From Sporisorium sorghi (lineage: Eukaryota; Basidiomycota; Ustilaginomycetes; Ustilaginales; Ustilaginaceae), in contig JALCCG010000288.1 in the NCBI GenBank assembly GCA_023212695.1, forward strand, positions 1-26,425: 26,425 nt of DNA, in the 5' to 3' direction. Of the stretch, positions 8,496 through 19,800 are shown piece after piece. Numbering within the stretch: the first letter of the stretch is position 1; every line of letters starts with the position of its first letter. The notes under the pieces were generated by a model. It saw nothing but the letters and a program-made list of their open reading frames with translations. It was not told the origin of the DNA and searched no databases. The position numbers and the translations under genes are program-made.

Positions 8496-8738
8496 TCACA
8501 CTGATTGATCCGTTTCCGCGATTTCCAGTGTTTTGAAACCATTCTCTCCTAGCAGAGTTTCTGTCCCTCAAGACTCTTTCGGGCTCGCTTCTGACGTTGC
8601 CCTTCACTCACGCTGTCGACGCACGCACACTGAGTAGACACACTTTGCTCTTGCATCCTTTGTCCCTCTTTCTCCCCCCGCCTTCCCCCATTTCCCACAC
8701 TTCTGCAGCTTGGTCCTAAGCGCAAACCGAACAGCACC

Positions 8739-10637
8739 ATGGCGTCCGCATCCGTCTACTACAAGTTCAAGTCGCAAAAGGAACCCTCGCGCATCACCTT
8801 CGACGGCACGGGCATCTCAGTATGGGACCTCAAGCGCGAGATCATTCTGCAAAACAAGATGGGCAGAGGCACCGACTTTGATCTGGGCGTCTACAATGCA
8901 GACACCAACGACGAATACAAGGACGACAACTTTCTCGTCCCGAGATCCACGCAGGTCATCGTACGTCGCCTGCCTCCATCCAAACCAGGTCGCGGCACAG
9001 CCCAAAACTACGTCGCCGATGTCAATGGCGCGGCTGATACCACGGGCGCAAGTCGCTTCTCGTCCACGGCCAACGCCTCAGGCCTCAAGCCAACCGATGC
9101 CCGTTCCCAGGCCTATCGCGGCCCCATGACGATGAGGTTCGATGGTGGCAAGGACCCCAGCTCATCGTCGGCTGGCCCTTCCTCCGGTGCGGGCGGCAGT
9201 GGCGGCGGCGGTGGTGACCCTTCCGTGGCTGCCACAGGAGACGAGGCCGACCGCATTGCCGCCATGTTCCAAGCTACCACAGAGCAATGGGACGAGACGC
9301 AAGAGCGCATGTCGCACGCCACGTATCGCGATCGCTCCGGTCAAGTCCGTCGAGGCGGCCCTCCACGACCCATGACAACGCAGCGTCCTCAACACGTCCC
9401 CGACCGTCCACCACCCATCGGCTATGTCTGCTTCCGTTGTGGCAAGCCGGGACACTGGATCCAAGACTGTCCCACCAACGATGACAAGGAGTACGACAAC
9501 CGACCGCGCTTCAAGCGCACCACCGGTATCCCCAAATCCATGCTCAAGACCGTCGAGCAGCCCACCGACGAAGACCAGCGCGCGGGTGTCATGCTCACCG
9601 CCGACGGCACCTACGTCGTAGCACGCGTGGACCAAGAGTCGTGGCGCAAGAACCGCGTCCGCACCAAACCTCTCACCCAGTCCGACGTCTACCAATCCGC
9701 ACCCACCGACACGTCACTCGCTTGCCCACTGTGTTCCAAACTACTGCGCGATGCCGTCGTGACGCCGTGCTGCAAGACCAAGTACTGCGAAGAGTGCATC
9801 CAGACCCATTTGCTGGAGCACGAATTCACGTGCGCCGAGTGCGACAAGCGCATTGCAGACCTCGAGCAGCTGCAGCCCGATCAAGAGACGCGCAAGAAGG
9901 TCAAGGAATACGTCAAGGAGACGATCGAGCAGAGCGAAAAGGAGATCCAGGAGGAGAGCAGCAAAGCTCAAGAAGGGGACTCGAACGAGAAAGTGGATGG
10001 CAAGTCAGGCTCGCCAGGTGCTGGGCGTCAACGCACTTCCAGCCCCGGTGCAGGGCATAATGACCAGGACGAGCAGACACACAAGAGCAACTCGCAAACT
10101 GATAGCAGTCTTGCGTATGGTGATGGCAACGATAGTGGCAATAGCAACAGCAACAACAACGGCCAGGGCCAGGGCCAGGGCGCTGCAGGACAGGCGGGAG
10201 GGATGGTGTTTAATCCACAAATGGTGCAACAGATCATGATGATGCTTCAGAACCCACAGCTTCCCCCACCGATGCGAATGCAGCTTCAGATGCAGTTGCA
10301 GATGCAGCAGTTTGCGTTCATGCAGCAGATGCAGCAGCAAGGCGGCGGTGGCGGTATGAACGGCATGCCGATGGGCCAGATGGGGCAGATGGGTCAAATG
10401 GGCATGATGCCAGGCGGCGCACCCAACGCGTCGTGGGGACAGCAGCAGGCAGCACAAGCTACGAACCCGTTCAGCCACCGCGCTCCGCCGACCAACGAGC
10501 ATTCGGCTTACATGCGTGTGCCCGTCAACCAAGCCAGGAACAAGCAGGTGACGGGCACCAAGCGCGATCGACCCACGGACTTTGTTGAGGTGGGCAGCAA
10601 GGGTGGTGACGCGAGCAAGCTGCCGCGCACCGATTGA
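8739..10637 (+). CDS. MPE1: mRNA cleavage/polyadenylation factor subunit MPE1 (RBBP6 family)
   Basis: Predicted protein of 632 residues. The three diagnostic modules of the Mpe1/RBBP6 family appear in order: a ubiquitin-like DWNN domain (residues 1 to about 77, YYKFKSQKEPSRITFDGT), a CCHC zinc knuckle (C231-x2-C234-x4-H239-x4-C244) and a C4C4-type RING (C329, C332, C344/C345, C350, C353, C365, C368; VTPCCKTKYCEECI). In yeast Mpe1 belongs to the nuclear cleavage and polyadenylation factor and helps activate the Ysh1 endonuclease. The region after the RING is a charged coiled-coil-like stretch (about 385-410) and then a low-complexity tail rich in Gly, Gln and Met, including repeated GQM units near residues 545-560. 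The tail makes it longer than yeast Mpe1 (about 440). The start ATG has A at -3. Convergent with LRO1, 245 bp between stops. Confidence 0.96.
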   Translation: MASASVYYKFKSQKEPSRITFDGTGISVWDLKREIILQNKMGRGTDFDLGVYNADTNDEYKDDNFLVPRSTQVIVRRLPPSKPGRGTAQNYVADVNGAADTTGASRFSSTANASGLKPTDARSQAYRGPMTMRFDGGKDPSSSSAGPSSGAGGSGGGGGDPSVAATGDEADRIAAMFQATTEQWDETQERMSHATYRDRSGQVRRGGPPRPMTTQRPQHVPDRPPPIGYVCFRCGKPGHWIQDCPTNDDKEYDNRPRFKRTTGIPKSMLKTVEQPTDEDQRAGVMLTADGTYVVARVDQESWRKNRVRTKPLTQSDVYQSAPTDTSLACPLCSKLLRDAVVTPCCKTKYCEECIQTHLLEHEFTCAECDKRIADLEQLQPDQETRKKVKEYVKETIEQSEKEIQEESSKAQEGDSNEKVDGKSGSPGAGRQRTSSPGAGHNDQDEQTHKSNSQTDSSLAYGDGNDSGNSNSNNNGQGQGQGAAGQAGGMVFNPQMVQQIMMMLQNPQLPPPMRMQLQMQLQMQQFAFMQQMQQQGGGGGMNGMPMGQMGQMGQMGMMPGGAPNASWGQQQAAQATNPFSHRAPPTNEHSAYMRVPVNQARNKQVTGTKRDRPTDFVEVGSKGGDASKLPRTD

Positions 10638-10882
10638 TGGTCGAGCTGCTTTTGTACTTTCCAGCGAGTCATTGCAATCAATCTTTTCTCAGCTTGGAGT
10701 GATGTTGGACTGTGTGAGATGACGAGAGAATGCCGCATAAGGGCTGGTGGAAGAATTGTTCTGCATTGATTAACTGAGGAAAGGAAAAAAAAAGGATGCG
10801 AAATAGGGGTACAAAAATTACATGTCTATTCTATGAACGAGAAGTCACTCGACACCACCTGCGATACGAAGAGCAATCGACT

Positions 10883-13075
10883 CTATGGCCCCGACTCGGT
10901 GCCCTCCAACCACTTGACGTTCTTGGCGTACTTGCGGATATCCGAAAAGAACTGGTCGCCCACTTCCTCGCCTCTCCCCGCAGCAATCTTGAGGATAGCC
11001 TCATTGACGCCCCTCGCGCCCAGAATGTCGACATGATCACCGGTCGACTCGCCTCCCCTCAGATCCATCGCCTCGGGCTCGTGCTTGAGCTCGTGCGTGA
11101 CGACGCTGATATTAGCCGGGTTCCAGTGCGGATGCTTCCAGCCTTGCGCACACATTGCGCCCAACGAGAGCAGCGAGACGGTGCCATCGCCCTCGCCCAT
11201 CTTGCAACCCGAACGCACCTTGGGCAGCGCATCCTCCTTCTGCACCACGTGGTCGATCCAGCTGAGCCGCGCCGTTGGGAAGTTCAACGCAGGCGTCCGC
11301 GACACGTCGGGGCACTCCTGTCCAAAGCAGCCCGGCTCGTCGAGCTGCTCGCCAATCGCGGCTTCCGTAACGAACTCTCCCTGTTGATACCAATACGAAC
11401 GCTCCGTGGGCTTACCCACGCCGTAGATGCAGTAGAGCTTCATGCTCGGCGCGTTGGGCAGCGGCGCTTCGAGCGGGTTGCTCCACTTGGTGTGATCCGC
11501 GTTGTTGGCCTGCAGCTTGTCCGCATCGCGCTCGATGCCGTGCGAGTAGTTCGTCTCGAGCATCTTCTGGAACGAACTCGGCGCGTTTTGCAGGATGAAC
11601 AGATGCGCGTCGGTGGCGGTGAGGTTGGTTTTCACCGTGTGCTCGTTGAGCTCGTGCTGGTGTGCGTCGGGTTGGCGGAAGCTGTAGATGTGACCGTGGG
11701 TGTCTTCGGCGCCCGGCTCGTCGTCGGGTGCCCAGGTGGCGTTGCCCCAGACATCTTCGCCGCCCTTGATGAGCATGCTGGCGCCGCCGGCCCAGGTGCG
11801 GAAGAGCTTGGCGCGCTCGCGCCGGCTGAAGAACTTTTCGAGCAGGTAGGCAGCCGCGGGGGGAACTTCGACCGTGTCGCGCATCTCGCCGGATAGCATG
11901 ACGGCCATGGCTTTGGGCACGCCCAGGAAGGTGCCCGCAATGGAAGTAAACGCCTCGATGTGCTCCTCGACCCAGCTCGGCCCGCCATTGCCGTAAAACT
12001 CGCCTTCCGCCTCGACCCACTTCATGAAGTAGAAAAACACCGAGCTGCCCATCGAGTGCGCAACAATCACCGTCTTTTTCCCATACAGCGTCTTGTTCTG
12101 CTCGATCTTGAGCTTCAAGCGCGTAAAATAGTGGTCGCGCACCTCGAGGTTGTAGTAGCTCAAGCGCCAGTCGTAGCTGGCGAGGAAGAGGTTGTTAGTG
12201 TCATAGCCGAGCACGGCCAAGTTCTCGATGATCTTGCTCCAGATCCAGTAGCCTGCCGCGAAGAAGCTGGCGGCGTCGAGGCCCTCTGCGGCGCGCACGC
12301 GGATGCCTGGTGGATCCAGCCCAGACTCGGGATCGAGCGAGAGGTGGCGCACCCACATGTCCTTCTCGAACACAATGGTGCGCATCATGGTGGTGGTGCC
12401 CCAGAGGCGTTTGCGGAAGTAGCTGGCGGAGCTGCGGTCGGTGGTCCAGCTCTCGAGGCCTGTGCTGACGATGCCGGGGATGAGGATGACGGGGTGGTCG
12501 GCCTTGTATCCGCTGGCGCTGAGATCCCTGCCCACGCCGAAATCTTTGTTCTTGAACCACTCGCGCGAGCGGCTGAACAGGTTGTCGCCCATATCGGCGA
12601 ACTCCTTGGGCATGCCAATATCGATCGAGGGGAAATCGATCCCCAAACCGTCGATGGACTCGTCGACGAGCGAACGCAGCGTCGCCACGTGCTGCGCCAT
12701 CTGCAAGTTCCTTGACGCGAGAAACGCAATCACCGCACCCAACGCTGCACCAAACACGAAGAACAACCGCCGATAGCGCATGATCCCACGCTTGATGGGC
12801 ACGTCGGCAATGTCATGGCGCAGAAAGGGGATCTCGGACAGATCGAGCTCGTGCCACGGCGTACCTGGTGCTGTGACGCTATAGCTCGCGTGTCCTTTGA
12901 GGGATGGCCGCTTGCTCTTGTTGAGGATGATCTGCTGCGGTGGCGTGACGGTGCCGTCTGAGGTGGAAGAGGTGCCGCCGCCATTTGAAGGTCGGTTGAG
13001 TTGATGTGCGGTGGTGTTGCCATCATTTTGACCAGAGTGGGCGCCGCCGCGGCGTTTGTGCTTGCGATTGTTCAT
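10883..13075 (-). CDS. LRO1: Phospholipid:diacylglycerol acyltransferase (PDAT)
   Basis: Predicted protein of 730 residues, in the lecithin:cholesterol acyltransferase-like family. PDAT moves an acyl chain from a phospholipid to diacylglycerol, making triacylglycerol in the ER. The conserved HPVILIPGIVSTGLESW lies at residues 194-210, and WGTTTMMRTIVFEK with LDPPGIRVRAAEG follow as in yeast Lro1. The catalytic triad is visible: S341 in the lipase motif AHSMGS, D630 in GDGTVSLLSLG and H681 in GDHVDILG. One transmembrane segment (about 105-121) follows a basic cytosolic N-terminus, matching the single-pass topology of Lro1. The start is the ATG at 13073-13075; five in-frame codons upstream begin with TTG and are not used here. 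Yeast Lro1 is 661 residues. Divergent from PAG1. Confidence 0.96.
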   Translation of the reverse strand: MNNRKHKRRGGAHSGQNDGNTTAHQLNRPSNGGGTSSTSDGTVTPPQQIILNKSKRPSLKGHASYSVTAPGTPWHELDLSEIPFLRHDIADVPIKRGIMRYRRLFFVFGAALGAVIAFLASRNLQMAQHVATLRSLVDESIDGLGIDFPSIDIGMPKEFADMGDNLFSRSREWFKNKDFGVGRDLSASGYKADHPVILIPGIVSTGLESWTTDRSSASYFRKRLWGTTTMMRTIVFEKDMWVRHLSLDPESGLDPPGIRVRAAEGLDAASFFAAGYWIWSKIIENLAVLGYDTNNLFLASYDWRLSYYNLEVRDHYFTRLKLKIEQNKTLYGKKTVIVAHSMGSSVFFYFMKWVEAEGEFYGNGGPSWVEEHIEAFTSIAGTFLGVPKAMAVMLSGEMRDTVEVPPAAAYLLEKFFSRRERAKLFRTWAGGASMLIKGGEDVWGNATWAPDDEPGAEDTHGHIYSFRQPDAHQHELNEHTVKTNLTATDAHLFILQNAPSSFQKMLETNYSHGIERDADKLQANNADHTKWSNPLEAPLPNAPSMKLYCIYGVGKPTERSYWYQQGEFVTEAAIGEQLDEPGCFGQECPDVSRTPALNFPTARLSWIDHVVQKEDALPKVRSGCKMGEGDGTVSLLSLGAMCAQGWKHPHWNPANISVVTHELKHEPEAMDLRGGESTGDHVDILGARGVNEAILKIAAGRGEEVGDQFFSDIRKYAKNVKWLEGTESGP

Positions 13076-13262
13076 GGTTGCTGCCGACAACCGGTCGGAC
13101 GAATGGTGCGCTGATCCACAATGAGGAAGAGGTAAGTGATGGTAGTGAGAATATAGAGAGGTGGAGGCTTGACCGATAAGATTCGCGCGTCATGCTTGCT
13201 CTCGCACGTCAAAGGGCTGCTTACTGTTCGACACGAGCCGAAGTTCTCACGCGCTGTTCTGT

Positions 13263-13283
13263 GTAAATTTAATTTAAATTTAC
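13263..13283. promoter_or_regulatory. AT-rich inverted repeat in LRO1/PAG1 spacer
   Basis: Arms GTAAATTTA (13263-13271) and TAAATTTAC (13275-13283) are perfect complements around a 3-base centre. It stands out from the otherwise mixed-composition spacer. It could be a dimeric factor site or simply AT-rich promoter DNA. Confidence 0.4.
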
Positions 13284-13386
13284 TGTACCGCTGCATCGTT
13301 CCTTGACTTTTTCGCTGTTCGGCAACTTGAAGCGCCGTTCGCGTGAGAAAAGAGGAAAAACCGCGGCGAGAAGCGGGGCAGGCGGA

Positions 13387-13407
13387 TTTTTTTTTTTTAA
13401 AAAAAAA
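13387..13407. repeat. T12-A9 tract
   Basis: Twelve T directly followed by nine A, a self-complementary homopolymer pair in the divergent promoter. Like the MRT4/LIA1 tracts, it may disfavour nucleosomes. Confidence 0.85.
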
Positions 13408-13739
13408 TGTTAAGCTTCGCTTGCTGTTGAAACAAAAAAGGAGCAAAATTGCTGTGCTGAGCTTTGCTGTGCTGTGCTGTGCTTTTGAGCAGCTCTTTCT
13501 GGCCAGCAGAAAAGGGTCCAAGTGAGACACTCACAGACTGCTGGCTTTGCTGGTGCTGTCACTTTGGTTTCAGATTCAACCGCCATCCTCCTCGTCTTCT
13601 CCCCATCATCTTAGCTCTGTCGACAAGGCACCCACGATCGCACTCTTACGACTCACGGTATACGCTGGCAGATTACGACTACTCACGAACGACTCATAGT
13701 ATTCATACTCTCTTCGAGGAACCGCTGTCCATCTCCAAG

Positions 13740-13751
13740 ATGCACGCATAA
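13740..13751 (+). promoter_or_regulatory. Minimal uORF (Met-His-Ala-stop) before PAG1
   Basis: ATG CAC GCA TAA lies 76 nt before the PAG1 start codon and contains the only ATG I find between about 13480 and 13828. If the transcript starts upstream of it, ribosomes would meet it first. Whether it is transcribed and translated is unknown. Confidence 0.4.
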
Positions 13752-13827
13752 AGGAATTGCACCCAACAATCAATCACTCGAGCCTCCCTCGCAAAACCTC
13801 CGCTGGTTGGGACCCAACAACGACAAC

Positions 13828-16800
13828 ATGCAGGTCGTCATCCCGGACCTCGACGACAAGCAGATCTTTGCGCCTCCACGTCGCATTCAGTCTCCAACTG
13901 CCTCTGTCTCGGCCTCTCTCAACCACGCTAGCGCCGGCGCTTCCTTTGAAGAGCCCGCGCCTGCCTCGAGTCGCCAGTTGCAAAACATCACGACCAACTT
14001 GCCCGGTCCTTCCAATTGGGCAGAACAGCCAGCCGCCTTCTACTCGCCCACCTCGCATACCCACAATGCCTACTCGCAGTCGTCCTCGCAGTCGCCCATA
14101 TACCCCAATGCTCCCTCAGGCCCCTTTCGTGGTGCTGCGCTCGGATGGCATGGTAGATCTGGCAGCGCTACCAGCGACTCGTCCGCTGGCGGATTCGGTG
14201 GCCTTGGATACCGCGTACCTCCTTCTTCCGGCTCGCATCAAACTCGATCAGACCTAGACCATTCCAGCAGCAGCAACACTACTTCCAATCTCAATCCAGC
14301 TTTTGGTGCTGCCGCTGCTTCTTCCTCCTCGTCCGGATTCAGCTTTCCCACAAAGCGTCCTTCCTACTCGTCTCTTCGCTCCCAGATGCGCGCTCATCAG
14401 CAAGATGCCGATCCTCTTCCTCAACAGCACTGGCCAACCACTCCACGCGATCCACCTCGCGTCGACATTCCCACTCCTGGCTCCGATGCTGGTGATCTCA
14501 CAGCTGGCTATCGCTCTGGCCTCTCCACTCCTCGACCGCCACCACCAGCGCCCAACTTCCAGCAACAACATCACGATCTTCCATCGCCTGCCTTCCATTC
14601 GCCCCCAGAGCGATCTGCTCCGCTTGCCTCGCTCAGAGGTCGCAGCGACAGCTACACTTCCTCACCATCACGTCATGCAGGCCACAGCGCCTCTGCATCT
14701 CGCTCTTCGCGCTACCATCACGCATCCACCGCTTCCTACCATTCCGACTCGCATCATTCCATCGGCGGCCTCAGCAGCACCGCAAGCAGCGTTGCCCATC
14801 CCTATCCTGGCTCCATCATCGATCTGCCTCCTGTGCCCCCACTCCCCACCTCGGCCGACAGCATCTACGCCGATATGCCAGTCACTCCGGGTGGACATAC
14901 AAACAACGCTGCTTTTCAACTTTCTCGCGCCATGGCCAGCACCACCTCGTTCGACAACTCGGATCTTGGTGGAAGTCCGCTCAAACTCAGCACACGACAG
15001 CTTCGGGAAGATCCCACTCAGATGCGCACTCCTCTCCGTCCATCCGACGACAATGAGGAAACATCCAGCGGCGATCATGCACAGTGGTCAGGCACACAAA
15101 GCTCCCGTCGCAGACCTCCGCAGTCTTCTGGCCGACGTGGTCGAAGCCCTCCTTCGGCGCGCCCCACGGCACTCGCCATCAGTCTCGGTGCCGAAGGCCT
15201 TGGGCAGCTTCCAGCTGGCATCGGCACTCCGGATCCGCAGGCTCCCGTCGAATACGCGCTCAACATTTTGATGAGCCGCTTCATCACGCTCGCATCGGCC
15301 AAAGTCAAGCGCGGCCTCGACTCGGCTCAAGACCAAGACCCACAGCTTCTTTGTGCCCTCCGCACCGAAGACGATGCCCTCTTTGACTCAGTCTGCGACT
15401 CGCTCGCCCACATCTCTCGCAAAGGCGCTGCTTCCGTCATCCGCAGTCTCTTTCGCTGGAAGGACATCACTGTGGATGCCGACATTGATGCCGATCTCGT
15501 TCGCCGCCACTTGGCTGCCGCTGCTTCCCCCGTTGCTGCCTCTGCCACCGGAACCACGCGCGACATTGCCCTCTACCTGGCTCGCCGAAAAGAACTCTTC
15601 GCCATCTTCCTCGCTACCAAGGCGCTCGTCGTCATCACCAAGATCCTCGCCCGCGACTCTTTGGGCGAAGCCCAGGCCGCCGACTTCGAGGAACAGACTT
15701 TCACCATGCTGCTCACATGCACGCGCGAAAAGGACAAAGACCGCACACTTCCGCGCTCCCTCAACCACATCCGCGATGCATGCTTCGAGTCGGTCTCGCA
15801 TCTCATCGGTGAGATCTCCCGTGTCCGCTTCGTCACCATCAGCGATCGCTTTGTCGAAATCCTCGAACAGTCGACAAAAGCACCTGCGAGCAAAAATGTG
15901 GAGGACTTGCTCGTCGCTGCGATACATAGTCTTCGCCATTTGAAGATCACCACCTACCCAATGGAGCTTTTCGAAGAAGGCGCCGACTTTGTCGATGTCC
16001 TCGCTCGTCACTATGCAAATTGCCACGGCTTCCGCGTCAAGTCCGGCTTTGCGGAAGCATTCGCCCATCTCATGCTCCCTGTCGCACAGACTGCCTCGGC
16101 CGAAGTCAACCACCCTACGTGGACCAAGGCCATTGACACCATCTGGCCACGCATGACCGCCATGGCCGCCAAACCACGCTACTGGAGTGTCGCCTATCCG
16201 CTCCACGTCACGCTGCTCGCTGTCTCGCCCGAAGAGAAACTCGCCTCCAACTGGTTTGCTTGCGTCGAGGCCGGCGTCGCCAAGCTCAAGGATCGCGTCA
16301 ATCGCACCATCGTGCTCAATGCAGCCGTACGGTTGCTCTGGGCCTATGCTTTTCGATGTCACGAGAGTCACACAAACACACACAAGAAGCTTGAGGCCTT
16401 CTTCCGCCTCTGGTTCCCTGCCAATCGCCGCTCGCTGAATCCTCCCGATAGCTCGCCAGATCCCTTCATCATGATGCTTCATTACGCGCTCTACCGTCAT
16501 TTCGACTTTGCACGCGAGCTGCTCCTCAACTTTCTGTGCCATTCGGCGCTGGGTGGGAGTACAATATCACTGCAGTCCGACGTGCTGACGGGTCAGCGCA
16601 TGGCCATCGCCATTCGCGCTATTCTCTTGACACTCGATTCTCACGTTAAGGCCGAGTCGCCTCCGTTCCCCTCCAGCGCCAACTTCCATCGCTTCGACTT
16701 TGAAACGCTGCCCGACGGCTGCGGTGACGAGCTCCCGGAAGGATTCAAGTACCCCAAGACCGAAATTGGCGAGGCACAGAACCAGTTCAACGATCTCATC

Positions 16801-19800
16801 TGCAAGATTGCTCTGTTGTGCGACCATCAGATCAGCGACGTGACCATCTTCGACGCCCGCACCCATCTCTTTGCTCGCACGTCACCCAACGCAGCTGCAT
16901 CCACAGCCGAGCGAGCTCTTCTCGAACGCGATGGCTACACCTGGCGCTTTCACGGCGCTGCCATGCTCATGGCCGCCTATCCGCGCGAGAACCAGTCGTC
17001 CAGTGACCTTCTCCGTGCTTGCTTCGAGTCGTGGCCCAGATGTCTCAGCGCCAACATCTCCTTCTCGAACGTGCTTGCCGTCCTGTTCCGCGCTCATTTC
17101 AGCGCCGACCCCGATCTCAGCAGAGCCTCAGCACGCGCGCTCAGGCGTATCGCCAGTCAACGGCCTGGTGGCTCCTCTGCCGTCGTTTCTGGCTTCATGC
17201 GATGGGTGTTTCGCACGGACACGGCCTTTTGGGAGATCCACCCAAAACAGATGCTCGTGATGCCCAAGATCGAGGAGGCCGTTCGGCTCTGGATCGACTT
17301 TTTGCAGATTTGGCTTACCGAGCTTCGCATTCAGAACAGTCAAGCCGATCAGGATATGTCTGGCCCGCAGAAAGGCTTCGAGATGGAGCGCACCAGTGCG
17401 TGGGCACTGATGGATGAAGTCGAAGCCTACGCGCTGTTTTTGCTGTGTTCTGCCTCTCGCTCTCTGCGCTCCTTGGCGATAGAGGTGTTGCGACTCATCG
17501 CTGTCCTTGACGAGGCCTTTCTGTCTCCCAGTCGTCGAGCTGCTGCCGAGCAAGCGCGGGCGCAAGGCGAGGAGGAAGAGCCCACTCGTATCGTGCACCT
17601 TCTCGACATGCCCTGTCAGGACTTTCTCGACGCCAACGATCCGCATCTCAGCTGGCATCAGATCAACCACCTTGCTCGCTACAAGTCGCCCGATCGCTCC
17701 ACGCCGCTCAAGACCATTGCAAAGAGCGAACGGGAGGTCGAGCAGTCCCTGTGGTTTCGCGCGCTTCCGCTGTTCTTGCGCATGAGCTTGGAGCGCTTCC
17801 CGACAACGGTGGCCGTCTTTCGATCGTACATCACCAATCGTGTGTTGGAAATGGACCACGTCGCTGTTTACGCAGCTGACATCTCGAACCGTGCGCCGGC
17901 GAACACCGTCTCCAGCGCCACGCTCAACAAGTCGCAAGCAGTCTCCGCGACCACGGCATCGCTCCACAGCTCCAGCTCCATGGTCTCGTTGCGCGACGCT
18001 GCAGCTGCAGGCACAACAGGCCAAGCTGAGACGCTCCTGATGGCACAGCATTGGCGTTTCTACGTGCTGGCGCTATGCACCACAACTACCTCCACCGAGG
18101 GCTCACGCGGGGGTGTGGTGGGCAATCATCGACGAAAGTCGAGCGAGCCCGAGACGGGCGAGCGCATGATTTCGGCGCGCGACCTCTTCCAGAAGCTCGT
18201 GCCCTTCTTGGCGTCCGACAAAGAGGTCTTCCAGGAGGCTGTCGTTTTTGCGCTTGGCAACATCAACGAGAACCACTATCTCGCGCTGCTCGAGACCATG
18301 CAGGCGCTGAGTGGCACCCTGAATGACGATTTCAAGAAGCGCTCCGTGGCTCGTACGGGCCTCAAGCGGAACAGGCGGCTGGACAGACTGCGCACCGCCT
18401 TGGCGCACGTGCTCCAGCTCACGTCTCCACACATGGAGGCGCTCGACCATCTCGACAACCCGAAGGTGATCGGCATCATCCACAATTGGGTCAAGGACAC
18501 GTTTCACTTCCTCACGGACCGCGAGATTCGCCAAGACTGGGAATTCCACAGTCTCCGACGCTACTTTTGCGGTGTGACGCAGCATCTCTTTGACGGACTT
18601 GCCAAGAGGGGCTCGGCTGATTCGCACTTCCCCTTCGAAATTCGTCTGCGCATGTTCCGCGTCTTCCGCGACTGGCATTCTTACAGCACGGTCAGCGAGG
18701 ATGGTCGCAACAAGCTAGCCAACCTGCTCAGCACCGCTGCCGATCAGCAGAGGGACGATCGTGCAAAAGAGCGCGCGGTCAAAACGCTCAACTACGAGAC
18801 GCAGGCGCTTTCGTATCAGGCTGGGTGTGCCATGGCGTCTCTGTGCCAGGGCGCCATCTCCATGGTTGGTGGACCAGCTCCTGCACCGATGGCCGGATCG
18901 TCGCTCGACCCAAGCTCGTTGCTTCACTGGCTCAGCAGCCTGTTCCAGACGAGCGACGAAAAGAACCACGACCTAGCACGCAAGGCGCTGCGATCGCTGC
19001 TCGTCTACAACGATCAAAATGTGATCCTTGTCGACAGCACGGTGGATCGGTGCATCGCAGAGTACGATCGTGCTCTAGGCAAAAAGAGTCTCTTTGTCAC
19101 CACCGCCGAGGTGGTGATCGAGAAGGAAGATCTTTCTATGCCGCTCCACGCCATCTTCTGCCTCGGCCTGGTCAAACTCGGTCACCCGGACTCGAGCATC
19201 CGCCGTAAGGCGCTCTCGGTGCTGGACATCTGTAGCCGTCGTTTCGACGAGACGTGCTTCTTGGACGAGTTTGAGGTGGGCGTGTCAAGCCCGTTGCCCG
19301 CCATCTATCTGCGCGCTCAGCGAGATGTCAATGCGCACCTCGCCATGCACTTTGATGGCCTCAGGACGGCCATGCTCAGCGAGTTCACGCGCCGGCTGCC
19401 CTTGATCGAGGCTTCCCGTCGTGCCACCATTTTGGGACTGTTGCCCGAATGGCTGCGTGGCCTCATCCTGCACACGGCAGACGCCAGTCTCGACGGCTAT
19501 CCAGCGGTGCCGCTCGAAGTGGTGCTGTACAGGGCATTCTTAAACCTCTCGAATCTGTTCTGCCTCACAGTCAGGTACGGTGACGAGCACAACTTTGAGA
19601 TCCAGGAGATCTGGAGCAGCTTGGTGGCCGCCTCGGACGATCTTCAGAGTGCCGACGCAGTTGTCGGTTTCCTGATCGAGCAGGGTCTTCACTTTCGAAG
19701 TGAGCAGGTGGTCAACCATTCGAAGCGCGTTGTCTCGTGTATCTCGCACACGCAGGCCGGTCCGCACATCTTCGAGCAGCTTTGCGCCATGATCGAGCCG

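Larger units (their letters stand above)
7658..8738. promoter_or_regulatory. Divergent promoter region, GID8/MPE1
   Basis: This 1081-bp spacer separates two divergent start codons and shows no convincing gene. It contains a cluster of palindromes at 8024-8054, a C12 tract at 8484-8495 and a pyrimidine-rich stretch from about 8370 to the MPE1 ATG, typical of a fungal core promoter and leader. A short ORF of 8 codons (8453-8479) could act as an MPE1 uORF if the transcript starts far enough upstream. Confidence 0.55.
13076..13827. promoter_or_regulatory. Divergent promoter region, LRO1/PAG1
   Basis: This 752-bp spacer contains the promoters and leaders of both genes and no recognisable gene. 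Visible structure: an AT-rich inverted repeat (13263-13283), T12A9 (13387-13407), a short GCTGT-repeat patch at about 13450-13484, and a pyrimidine-rich, ATG-poor PAG1 leader with a single three-codon uORF at 13740-13751. No certain TATA box can be called. Confidence 0.55.

Noticed and set aside
10796..11896. 366-codon open frame antisense to LRO1
   Set aside because: It covers the LRO1 catalytic region on the opposite strand and shows only Arg/Leu/Val-rich sequence without any motif.
13807..13827. Extended PAG1 N-terminus starting seven codons upstream
   Set aside because: The upstream codon is TTG; the first true ATG is at 13828 in good context. The same reasoning trims LRO1 to 13075 and the F-box gene to 2686.
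15388..16542. 384-codon and other long antisense frames inside PAG1 (also 17128-18051 and 21870-22847)
   Set aside because: PAG1 is conserved through these regions; the antisense frames have no recognisable domains and are composition shadows.
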